From Lumbricus terrestris (Eukaryota; Annelida; Clitellata; Crassiclitellata; Lumbricidae), in contig OX457037.1 of the NCBI GenBank assembly GCA_949752735.1, positions 68,319,255 to 68,383,254 of the forward strand: DNA of 64,000 nt, given 5' to 3'. The first letter of the stretch is position 1. Each line of letters opens with the position of its first letter. Positions 40,296 to 50,633 of this stretch are shown here, one piece after another. The position numbers were made by a program, and so were the translations under genes. Under the pieces are notes generated by a model. That model was not told where the DNA came from. It saw nothing but the letters and a program-made list of their open reading frames with translations, and ran no database searches.

Positions 40296-41360
40296 CAGTA
40301 ATTGATAATATGATGAAATCGTCTGTGTAGATGACTTTTTTGAGCTTATGTTATCAAATACATTACTATTATGTTAATACCATTATTGACATTCATAAAT
40401 TATCAATGTTTTTTGTGCTTATTCACATTCAGCAATAGCATTGTGTACTATTATGGTTGACCATTGTAGTTAGTTGACCTATATTCTGAATTGTAGGACT
40501 GATATCGAACGTTTGTATTGCTAATACACTCTCATTTTCCAATTAATTTAGTCATTTGTATGTTTAAATCTGAACAATTGTGGCCTATCAATGTAAACAG
40601 TTGCATACTGGAATCAGGGCCCAACCTCGTGTAAACTGTTGCTTTTGTTGGGCTCCATTGTAACTTAATGATTGCTTGTTTGATAATGTACTGTTGACAC
40701 GAGTTTAAGTATAATTAACATGCTTTCAATATTTTACCTTTCACTGCATGTTTCATGGTTGCAAGAGTTATGTATTAAAAAGACAAGTATTCTTCAAGTA
40801 CTCATGTTGTGTTTAATCATATACTATATGGGAATCTACAAGTACCTCTTGCTGCACTAGCTATTTGACCCGCTGCCTGTTGTTTTTATTTTGATTAAGC
40901 GCCTGTCAGTCATCTGGTTCCAGCGACTTTGCTTTCATGGGCACAGTAGAAGTCTCGAGATTACAATAGTTATTCAGAGCATGACAGCCCCAAAGAAATA
41001 AAATGGAGTTCCAAGATGTCCTTCAAACTTGGCAATAGCTCCTAATTCATTGATTGATTTATTCTGAAAATTTATATAGCGCTTCTTCCAGAAATCCACT
41101 CAGGGGCGCTCTCTGCGCCGTCCACTTGATGTTAAGTGTCACGAACAATTATATTACATCAGTTAGTAAACAGTGCACTGCACAGTAAGCTGGAACAGTC
41201 GCCATTGGCAGGCACACACACGCAGGTGGAGACAACCAACGGATTTCATCAACAGATGACGTGGATGGATGCTCAGGCTCTGGACCAAGTGCAATGGCGT
41301 CATGTCATAAGGTAGAGCGACAACAGGCAACAGCATTGATAGTAAACGTTAGACACACAC
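40296..41360. other. 3' region of the P element
   Basis: AT-rich non-coding sequence downstream of the transposase stop. A reversed retroposon tail (TTTATATAGCGCTTC...CAGGGGCGCTCTCTGCGCC) lies at about 41050-41120. Nothing else is recognised. Confidence 0.5.
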
Positions 41361-41674
41361 GCATAGGTGTACGGGAGATTTCAGCAGTGGGGGGGGCATG
41401 ATTTTACTTCTGCCTCAAAAATAAATCTGGAATAGCCTAAATGACTTCATGGGTCAAAATCTCGTGGTGGAAAATACTATTTTTTCCCAGACATTTTTTA
41501 GTCAGCGGGTAGTAAAAGTTGACCTTTTTTATTCATCGGGTTGAAATCTTATGAAAAATGCTATTTTGAGTTTTCTTAAACTATTTGCCCGGGTCTGCTT
41601 GCCCGAAAAAAGGGGCCCGAAATTTGGGGCATTTGTCCCCCCCCCCACTGGACCCCCGCCTCGTACGCCTATGC
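41361..41674. mobile_element. Small inverted-repeat element in the P-element 3' region
   Basis: GCATAGGTGTACGGGAG at the left and the inverse of GCATAGGCGTACGAGGCGG at the right, with G- and C-runs next to them. A target duplication is not clear, so family is open. Confidence 0.5.
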
Positions 41675-42127
41675 ACCCACGCATCTATGGGGAGAATAAA
41701 CTTCACAAGTCATGTGGTCCTAGAAAGTATCCGGTCTGGGGTGTAGATTATAATCCGTTTGCTTCGCTGGGGGAGTAGGCTAACTCGTGGAGGACATGGC
41801 ATGATCTTGCAACAACCGCCGAAAACAAGCGGGTATTGATCGCCATTAAAACAAACTTTTGCGTCACAAGTCGTTTGGACCTAGGACGAATAATTAAACT
41901 ACACCAGTCATGAAAGTGATTCAGTCCCAGGAAGAATAAACTCCACAATTAGCATAACTTATTAGATGGTGCGCAGCGTAAACACCGGCTGTCCGTGCGT
42001 TAGCATTGAGCGAAGGTTCACGCGTGCCGCTGGGTGCGCTGCATTCGCATAGACTATACTGGCATTACAGCGCTTAGCATTGAAATACGGCCAGTTAGAC
42101 TTCTGGCTACGCTTTATCTATTCTGTG

Positions 42128-42135
42128 GTGACTAC
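42128..42135. repeat. P-element target duplication, right (GTGACTAC)
   Basis: Matches 36015-36022 exactly. Confidence 0.95.
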
Positions 42136-45100
42136 TGACCACATTCCTGGCAATGAGGTTGAATATGCGGGGTTCACAATCGAAACGTTAACAGTCTGGT
42201 TTCTTTGGGTCCGTTAAAAGAACTGTGATAACTCTGTTAACTCAGATGCATGCCAATGAGGCACAAGAACAGTGTCAACATGAACACTGCATAAGATTGC
42301 TGCCCATTGTGAGTGAGGTTTATGGCTGTGGTAAAGTCTGCAAAAGAGCTCTCAGATTGTCATTCGACAGATGGCGCTGATAAATTGAAGAGCATTACGT
42401 GTTAGCACCTTACATGGATGCCAAACAGCCAAATTCAACTCCTCTGCTTTGCGATCATCCGTTACCGTATATCAAGAAATCCAAACGTAATGCGGGTTGT
42501 CTATCGATATAGCGTTCTAAATTACTCCCAAGAACACCATAATTAGTAATTCCTTTTCATCAGTCCGACTCATACTTCTGCGGGATTCCCTTTCATCAAC
42601 ACAGCTTCGGTTTTAGGCAAGAATTCGTTTAATAGATCCTGCAAACATCATTTCAACACGTTTAACCATGATCAAACAGCTTTTATACTAGATTGCACGA
42701 TTCCAAGACGCAGCATCCGAGAGGATGCAGGATTCGATCCGCTCCGGCCACAACCCCACCACACAACACCCCACCACACTCCGACCTCTACCAGTACCAG
42801 TACCAGTACGGTGGGGTGGAGTGGGAGTGGTGGGAGTGGGAGGGGGTTGGGGGTGGAGGAGTGGGGTGGAGGGGGTGGGGTGGGATGGGATCTGTAGCCC
42901 ACTTTATAGTTACTTAATAGGTATACTTTGTAATCCTTTTCCATAATTATATAAGTTGGCTATTTAAGAGTATTCAGCATACTTTCGGTTTCATTATTGA
43001 CATTACTGCGTTAGTTTTAACCTGAACACGGATTCATGTCCTCTTGGTTTAAAAAAACAGTTTTCATCGACTATAATCAAAAATAATTGTAGTAAAATCT
43101 CTAGCTAAATACCTGAATGCAACTCTGTATGATCCCAGTAGCAAATATCTATCAACATGTAGGCCTATGTTGTACACTAGAGTTATGGATAAAACTGTCT
43201 TATTAAAAATTGTCAACTTTGTTCAACCATTCGATTAACCGCGATCTCTAAACGACTCTGGAGCGAAGTGGCAAACAGCAGCGACACTTTATTTAGCCCA
43301 AGATCCCTAAGCCAGCTGTGTCACTGCTGTGATAATTCTTGGACATGAGTAAAGTCGCAGACTCACGCGTTTTAAATGAAGACCCTGATATCGTGGGCGT
43401 CACGCTGCAATCGAAACTGAAGATTACAGCCCATTTTAATAATAATTTTCGTTTATTCAACAACCCGGTTATTGTTTATTTCGCATCGACTGTAGCATAT
43501 TACAGGCTATATTATCACTTTATGTTATTCTAATCATAATGTATGGCAATTAAATTTAGTTGAAATTTCCGTCAATATGTCCCTATCAAGCCTAGTAGCC
43601 TAAGTAGGCTTAAGTAGTTCAAGTCGGCCTACGTTGGACATGTGACTACAAGACGTCGTACCCTCTGAAGGAGGGTGAAATAATTATAGGGGCCTACGTC
43701 GGTCAAGAGCCTGGCGCAACTCCGCCACTGGTTGCACTCTGCCAGTGCCAGTCCCAGGCCTTGGATAAAGGAGTAGGGCGTCGCTAATGGTCTTTGTTAT
43801 CACACAGTGACGTTAAACTGCAAATGCCACCGCCAGAGCCTGGCGTGGCAATAAACGGCAATAATGTGATTGACCTGGCAAAAAGAACTGTACTTCCATG
43901 GTACGATAGGAATTTACTGGAAGTATTTTAATTCCGTCGAACTCTCCTCTGACTTTCTCACTGTGAGAACACCCATTATAAGGAGACAATGCGAAAGAAT
44001 CGGAATTGCAACGAGCCCGAGAATAGGCCAACGTCATGCCACAGTTCGGCAAAATCTGTACTTGATGATCTCGACCATCTAATTGGTCTCTGTGCCTGAA
44101 AAACCCGTCGCTGTTTTCTCAAATCATGCTCCTTCTCCTTTTCTATTTTCTTCTCCCTCTTCTTGCAACCATGCAATTTTATGTCCATTGGGTATAAGCT
44201 TAAGCAGACCTCGAAATGATTGCATTACTGTGGTAGAAAGAGAGTCAGACAAGCAGTTGGGCTATTTTTATGTCGGCCCATAATAATAAAACACTCAGCC
44301 TGCTGGATGATCCAAGCGTGGCGATACTCGTTTGACGCAAAACGTCTCATTCATCACCGCCATTTTGTAAACAAGTGCAGCTAACATACTCTATGGACTG
44401 GTCGACTGAGTGGAGACTGACGATTAAGCAGTCTTGCAACAGACACAGGAGTTAGCCTCGATTTGCTGCAAGACCATTGTTCAACTGAAATATTGCTTGC
44501 AATGCGAAGAATGTCGTTGCTTCGACACGAAGCATGTAGCTGATAATATTCATTCTATGAGAAAATATGGATTGCAATGAATTGCAGTTTTCTTTGCAAC
44601 TGTTGCAAGATACTTAAAAGAAGTGCTGGCACTGGTGGTGGGCACATTGAACACAAGTTATGAATTACTGTCAAGTTCATTTCCAATTTATTTGAGATGT
44701 GACTTAATAAAATCACGTGTTTGACACTTTTTGCTGCGTTACGTTTTTGAATCGTAAAAAAACCGGTGGGTGGCCTCCATAAAAGTGATAGGCTATAACT
44801 TATGTTCTGTTTGAAATATTTGTATGAAATCTGACCATAATGTGTACATATTGTCTATAAGCCTGTAAAATTCCATTTCGAAATTCTTACTGTTGGTCAA
44901 GATATTGGCAAAAAAACCTAGGTGGTCCTTTTTTGGCCCACTCTGTAGGCCTATATGTTGTTGTGGTTCAAAGGCCGTCTAGGAGTATGACTAACGAAGT
45001 TAAGGCCCTAATGATGAAAATAACGTCGATTTATTCACAATAGCAGTATTTACAGCGAATGTACAGAGATACCTTCATCATGAAGCGACACCGGAACAGC

Positions 45101-45735
45101 CGGTAGAGCAGCGCAGCAAGCAGTACAGGACGACCAGTCTAACAGAGACTCCTTGTAGTCGAACGTCAATTCAGTAACTTCAATTCCACCAACGAGGCGA
45201 AGTAGACAGCGAAGAAAAATGACTCAAGGTCGAACTCGCATCCCAGCGGGGGAATACCACGAAGCGCGAACACGCTCAACATCAAAACGGACCACAGCCC
45301 AAGCATACCACCGCAACTGTCTTACAAACCTACATACCCAGCTCATTTTATACGCACGCTAAAGTATTGGCGGCAAGACCATCCGTCCTATCAGAACACC
45401 TGCTAGAGTCATGTATAGTGTTAGCAGCAAAACCGGGCTTAGACACTAACAATTATTTGTAAGTGATTTTTCTGATTTGAGCTATTACGACTACCATAAC
45501 TATATCCAGTCTTTGAATTTAATCTGAATCATAATCTATCATAATGTTTGAAATAAGTATAGGCCTACTGTAACTACTGATGTCTAACGATCCATGCAGC
45601 CTACAGGCTTATCTGCCATGGATTGAAAATGAAACGGAGACTCAAATAGTATGTCAGAAGCAGTGTTGAAAGAACTCCTATCAGCTGCCTCTACTGTATA
45701 CAGTAACATTTACACACCTATTATAGTTTGATATC
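42136..45735. other. Intergenic stretch with minor repeats
   Basis: No gene is recognised. It holds a C/G-rich minisatellite at about 42740-42890 (related to the 57 kb block, sharing CCACAACCCC and CACACTCCGACCT), a second copy of the SINE-like repeat near 43715-43790, and at about 44990-45430 a segment with an antisense AATAAA that could be a solo LTR. A short frame at 43339-43533 has no recognisable domain. Confidence 0.5.
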
Positions 45736-45743
45736 GTTCTTAC

Positions 45744-46854
45744 CAGAGCTATGCGCCGGCCGCGCCGCGCCGCCGCCGCCGACATTTCGTGGGCGCCGCC
45801 GCCGCCGATTTTCTTGAGTCGGCGCGCCGACGCCGCCGCCGCCGAAAATTTGTCGGCGCGCCGCCGATGCCACTTTGATTCCTGTATTTCTTTTTGTTGC
45901 ATTTTTCATCCCTTGCATGATTTCGTGAAAAAATTGTTGCGTCAGTGCAAAATATAATCTTTTTCTTATATACTTCATTATTCATGGCAACACCGTTTTT
46001 GCGTCAATGCCATGAAACCTATTCTTTCTGACTTTTGTAACAGTGTTCTTAACGTTTAAACTTTGTGGATTTTGTGGTTCGATTTAAATGATGGCAGCAA
46101 CGAAGGTAAAATGAACTCCAAGTAGGCCTAAGTGAATTGCTATGCCGTGTGTGCGCGTTCTTGCCTGATAGCTAGTCCGACCGTATGCTAAGATGGAAGT
46201 CTGCACTCTAGTATTAGGATACACGTTGCTATTACGTTGCAAAGAGGTGGCGATCTGCAATTTTATGTAGGCGATTGGTCGCGTCTGCAGGCTTCTGATT
46301 CTCCATTGCCGGCCAGTTACTACCTAATTCCTATTTTTCTCACCAGTATCAAACTCCTACGCTCTACGTGACCTATGTGAAATTGGTGATTAATTAAGCC
46401 TTCGAATATTAGTAGACCTGTCTATATGCAAAATGGAAAATGATGGGCAATTGGCCAAAAGATCCTATTTAGTCAGCAATTTGAGAAACATCTCACAAAT
46501 GGGATCAGATTAGGAAACGAGAAACACTTTCCCCATAAAACAAGTGTAACTAATTGTGACTTGGCCTGCTTAGATCGAAAGACCTGTGCATAGCAATTAG
46601 GTGTAAGGAAGATGCTAAGAGTTTCGCGTAGAAGTCGGTCGGATTATAATTGGACGATAAATCAGGAAAGTTGGTGAATTCTGATCAATTTTACTACTCA
46701 GTGTGCTTTGACAAAGGAAAATTAAAACAACTGCAAGTACCCTAATCTGTTGACAAGATTGCATGACTTTGTATTCATTCACAATAGCTCCCACTTTGCG
46801 ACAGACAAACATTTCTACGTAAACACAGTATGTTATGTATGTATTGTATGTATG

Positions 46855-46888
<34 letters not shown>

Positions 46889-47705
46889 TGTATGTATGTA
46901 TGTATGTATGTATGTATGCATGCATGTATGTATGTATGTATGTATGTATGTATGTATGTATGTATGTATGTATGTATGTATGTATGTATGTATGTATGTA
47001 TGTATGTATGCATGTTTGTATGTATGTGTGTATGTGTGTATGCATGTATGTTTGTGTGTGTATGTAACTATGTATGTATGCATTTAGTCTATGTATGTAT
47101 GTATGTATGTATGTATGTATGTATGTATGTATGAATGTATGTATGCATGTATGCATGTGTGTTTGTATGTATGTAACTATGTATGCATGTCTGCATGCGC
47201 GCAGCTATACAATTTCAGCAGGCCGCGTCAAGAAAATGGACCTCAAGAATTTGTGACGGGTCGAAGCGCAGGTCAACAGTAAAGTAGGCAGGTAGCGCCG
47301 CCACTGCGCAAACAGCCCTTTAAGTTCTATTAGTAGGTTACGTAACTTGGAGGCCTGGATTTGAAAACGTTGTCGAGTGGCCTGTAAATCAAGCCTTTGT
47401 AGGATTTTGTAATTAAACGTCTATTCTGAGAATAATTGTTCCTCATGAATATTAATATAAGACCAAATAATTGCCAAAAATAATTGCTGAGCACGCATAT
47501 CTTTATAACATAGGTTGCTTTTGTAAAAAAATTCAATGAGTACGCCACCCTGGAGCACTAATCCCACGACGCCGCGCCGCGCCGCCGACGCCGACATTTT
47601 GAGGGCGCCGCCGCCGCCGATTTTTGTCTGTCGGCGCGCCGCCGCCGCCGACCAAAAATGACCGGCGCGCCGCCGCCGACGCTGTGAAGTCGGCTCAGGG
47701 CTCTG
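45744..47705. mobile_element. hAT-type element with CpG-rich ends
   Basis: The ends are CAGAGCTATGCGCCGGC and the inverse of CAGAGCCCTGAGCCGAC. The 8-bp duplication GTTCTTAC is perfect at 45736-45743 and 47706-47713. Both subterminal regions (45750-45870 and 47568-47690) are built of GCCGCCG/GGCGCGCC words, far richer in CpG than anything nearby. The middle holds a TATG microsatellite. No transposase frame is visible in 1,962 bp. Confidence 0.85.
46835..47190. repeat. (TATG)n microsatellite
   Basis: About 300 bases of TATG with occasional CATG units. The Tyr/Met/Cys/Val and His/Thr/Tyr/Ile frames over it are artefacts. Confidence 0.97.
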
Positions 47706-47713
47706 GTTCTTAC

Positions 47714-48040
47714 ATTACGCTTGAAACTCCATGGCATGCTTGAAGAGGCACTAAATTAATAGCACTTGCATGCGTTGATATAAACTGAAACCCAGACTCA
47801 AACTATGTTAGGTAACCTCTTTGTAGGCCACGACTGCCCTCGTCATCAGCAAAATTGCTTCTGGTGACATGTAAGCAACTGAAGGATAACTTGAATGCAC
47901 GACATTGTGGTCGCGTTGCTGCTTTCCTTTGTGTCATTGTAATAATATTATGTGGACTCGAGCGCTATATCATGATGAAGGCGCACGTAGCCAAACTGTT
48001 CAAAGCAACAAAAATGTTGGCCTATGTGAATGGTTATTAT
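47714..48040. other. No recognised feature
   Basis: Non-coding sequence between the hAT duplication and a tandem array; no domain or repeat seen. Confidence 0.5.
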
Positions 48041-48310
48041 GACCAAACTGAATAGGCTTAGTTATTATGACCTAACTGAATAGTTTATTATGATCTAAAT
48101 GAATAGTTTATTATGATCCAAATGAATAGTTATTGTGACCTAACTGAATAGTTGTTATGACCTACCTGCATAGTTTATTATGATCTAAATGAATAGTTTA
48201 TTATGATCTAAATGAATAGTTATTGTGACCTAACTGAATAGTTATTATGACCTAACTGAATAGTTGTTATGACCTACCTGAATAGTTATTGTGATCCAAC
48301 TAAAAAGTTA
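48041..48310. repeat. ~23-base tandem array (TAGTTATTATGACCTAACTGAA)
   Basis: About eleven units of TAGTTATTATGACCTAACTGAA and its variant TAGTTTATTATGATCTAAATGAA. The array resumes at 48866-48935 after the LINE fragment. Confidence 0.85.
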
Positions 48311-48329
48311 TTATTGTATTGTATTTAAA

Positions 48330-48865
48330 CATTTACAAAGCGCCTCTAGTAGGGGGAACCGTTCAGAGGCACCCCCAGTGCGCAAGGCCCCACGAGAAGG
48401 AGCAGGTTTTAAGAAGAGACAGAGCAGAGGAGAGACTGACAGACAGAAGTGTAGCTGGGAAGAGGGGAGCCATGGACAAATGCCTGGACATCATCAGCAA
48501 AGAGATGGCCAGCAGCACTATACAGGTCGGAAAAAGAGAAGAGATGTCAGCCGTGTAAAGAATAAATAGGAGAGGCCCAAGAACTGAACCGTGAGGAACA
48601 CCCAGATTAACATGAACCCATTGGGTTCGAGAGTCACCAGATATAATCATTTGGGTTCTTTCAGAAAGGTAAGGCTGACACCAAGATAAGGAGGGGGGTT
48701 CTTGCCACCATAGGCGGTCTCAAGACGCTCGAGAAGGATATCGTGGTCAACCATATCAATGGCTCAAGAGACATCATAAAGAGCCAATAGGGTGAGCTCA
48801 GACCTATCAACGGCAGAATAGATTTCAGACAGTAGAGCAAGGAGAGCAGTCACGGTGGAATGGAA
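48330..48865 (-). pseudogene. LINE reverse-transcriptase fragment inserted in the array
   Basis: On the minus strand fragments of a jockey/CR1-type reverse transcriptase are readable in shifting frames: SEIYSAVDRSELTLLALYDVS, then AIDMVDHDILLERLETAYG, a GVPHGSVLGPLLFILYTADISSLF block, then loss of the active-site region. The 3' side continues into GAGGCGCTTTGTAAATG, the same kind of tail as other retroposons here. Several frameshifts and stops show it is dead. Confidence 0.75.
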
Positions 48866-48935
48866 CTATTATGATCTACATGTAATTGAATAGTTATTCT
48901 GACCTAACAGAATACTGTTATTGTGACCTAATTGC

Positions 48936-50073
48936 GCAAGTGTCATTGCTGGCGCACGTCATTATCATTGAGTCGTTATAGACCGCTTCAGAGGGTGGGC
49001 GACAGAGAATTAAGTGACGAGATCGAGCGACAGAGGAGCAGTAGATCAAAAGAGCATGTGACAAATGAGACACATGTGACATACAATGATATACCAACAA
49101 AATCAACATGCAAATCATAGATGACAGGGCGTCATTGAGGACAGCATCGTCACAACGTTATCCTCTCTTTATCCACAGCTATAGGCTATTCTCAATGGTT
49201 CTTCGAGAACTGGACGCTGCGTTTGATACTGTTGACAATCTACCTATCTATCGATTATGTTCTGGCCAAGCTCCTACGAAACTAACCTAGCTTTCATGCA
49301 TAATAGTTATTCTGGTAACTGGAGATGTCTCAAGCTTGAGATTACGGTTCACGAAGATGACCAAACCGGCCTATAGCATAGTTCTAGCGAACGTCTTTTC
49401 ACATTAACGCCTGTGTTGTATACTTGGCTGCCAGACCCCGTGGTTTTCGTTTATCGCGACAAAAATTTCGTTTTTATTTCATTTAGTGTAAATCTTTGTA
49501 GATGCTTAAGCGGAAAGCAGTTAGCAATGAACTAACTAATCGAGCAGTGCATAGTGCTGTACTCAGAACTTTTGAGGTGAGTAGGCCTATACGCTGCCGC
49601 CGAAAAAATCGACTTTTTTGGGCCAAACAATTCTGAGGATTTTTTAGTCATCAAAATTTCTGACGACCATTTTAGTCATCGAAGCATTTTTTTTGATTTT
49701 TTGCCCGGAAAACCTTTCAAACAGCGTAAACGCTCTACTTTTTTGATTTTTTTGCCTTTGCAATTTTTTGGCCTTCGTAATTCGCGATTTTTACCTACGT
49801 AGAATATACCTACTTGGCCTCACTGAGGTGGGTATAGGGCATACGCTGTATACCCGCGTGTACCCTCGTTTTTTGAGGTGAGTAGCTGAGTATACGCTGT
49901 CATTTCTCCCCGGAGGTGAGTATACCCCGTATACCCGCGTATACCTTTGAGTTCAGCCCTGCCACCGCATGAAGTACATGACAATGACGATGATGAACAT
50001 AGTAGGCTACATCAGATCTTCTACTGTTGCGACTAAAGATACTCTGTGAGCGGTTGCAATACTAGGTTCTGCC
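48936..50073. other. Intergenic; GAGGTGAGTA-type degenerate repeats
   Basis: No gene recognised. From 49575 to 49945 the words GAGGTGAGTA/GGTGGGTATA and TACCCGCGT(A/G)TACC recur three or four times, forming a degenerate array. Otherwise nothing is seen. Confidence 0.45.
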
Positions 50074-50633
50074 TGTCACGACCCTAGCCCGATCTATTGG
50101 TTCAGACTTTGGCCGTGACGTTACACAGTGCAGAGGACGTCCTTTTTAGATGATTTATTATTAAACAAAACAATAGTAGAGGTTAATCAGAATTATATAC
50201 ACTTGGAGGCTCCTCCGGCAATGTTAAAAGATAGTTCAGACGCCCTAAAATATCTACGTTGAACTTCAGTTGCTTCTTGCTGTTCGATATTAAGTCCAAT
50301 GCGTCTGCCGGGCCTCTCCCCGTTAATGGCCTACATCGTCTTATATATGACGCCGGCTGCCTTTGATGGCCCTGGGCAGCCGGCGCTAACGGTTCATCGC
50401 CCCGTCGGGTGGCGGCCTCAAAGCGTCCGTGTCCAATTCGACCACATCTGGTCGTCGGCTCTTCGCCGCCACTTCAAAAGGCGTCCCGTGGGGGTCGTGT
50501 GTGTCCCTCACGGAGGTGTTGATGGGCTCTCGCCCGTTGTCGGCGAACCCAGCGACCTCCTCGCCTCCCGGTGCTGTGCCTGCCGACGGTGGGCTCCGCG
50601 ACCCCCTCGCATCTAGATGCTGTGACCGTGACA
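50074..50633 (-). repeat. 3' LTR of the gag-protease element
   Basis: 560 bp; the large frame runs into it and stops at 50386. Confidence 0.92.

Larger units (their letters stand above)
36023..42127. mobile_element. Complete P element with intact transposase
   Basis: The ends are inverted repeats of about 35 bases beginning CACAGAATAGATAAAGCG, identical on both sides as far as I can see. They are flanked by the perfect 8-bp duplication GTGACTAC. The 6,105-bp body holds a two-exon THAP/P-transposase gene without stops or frameshifts. Passenger repeats lie in its intron (SINE and a MULE-type MITE) and in the 3' part (41361-41674). The left end is 125 bp upstream of the ATG of the kinase-NHL gene. 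Everything needed for mobility seems present, so it may be active. Confidence 0.92.

Noticed and set aside
46615..47256. Tyr-Val-Cys-Met and His-Thr-Tyr-Ile repeat proteins
   Set aside because: Translations of a (TATG)n microsatellite inside a hAT element.
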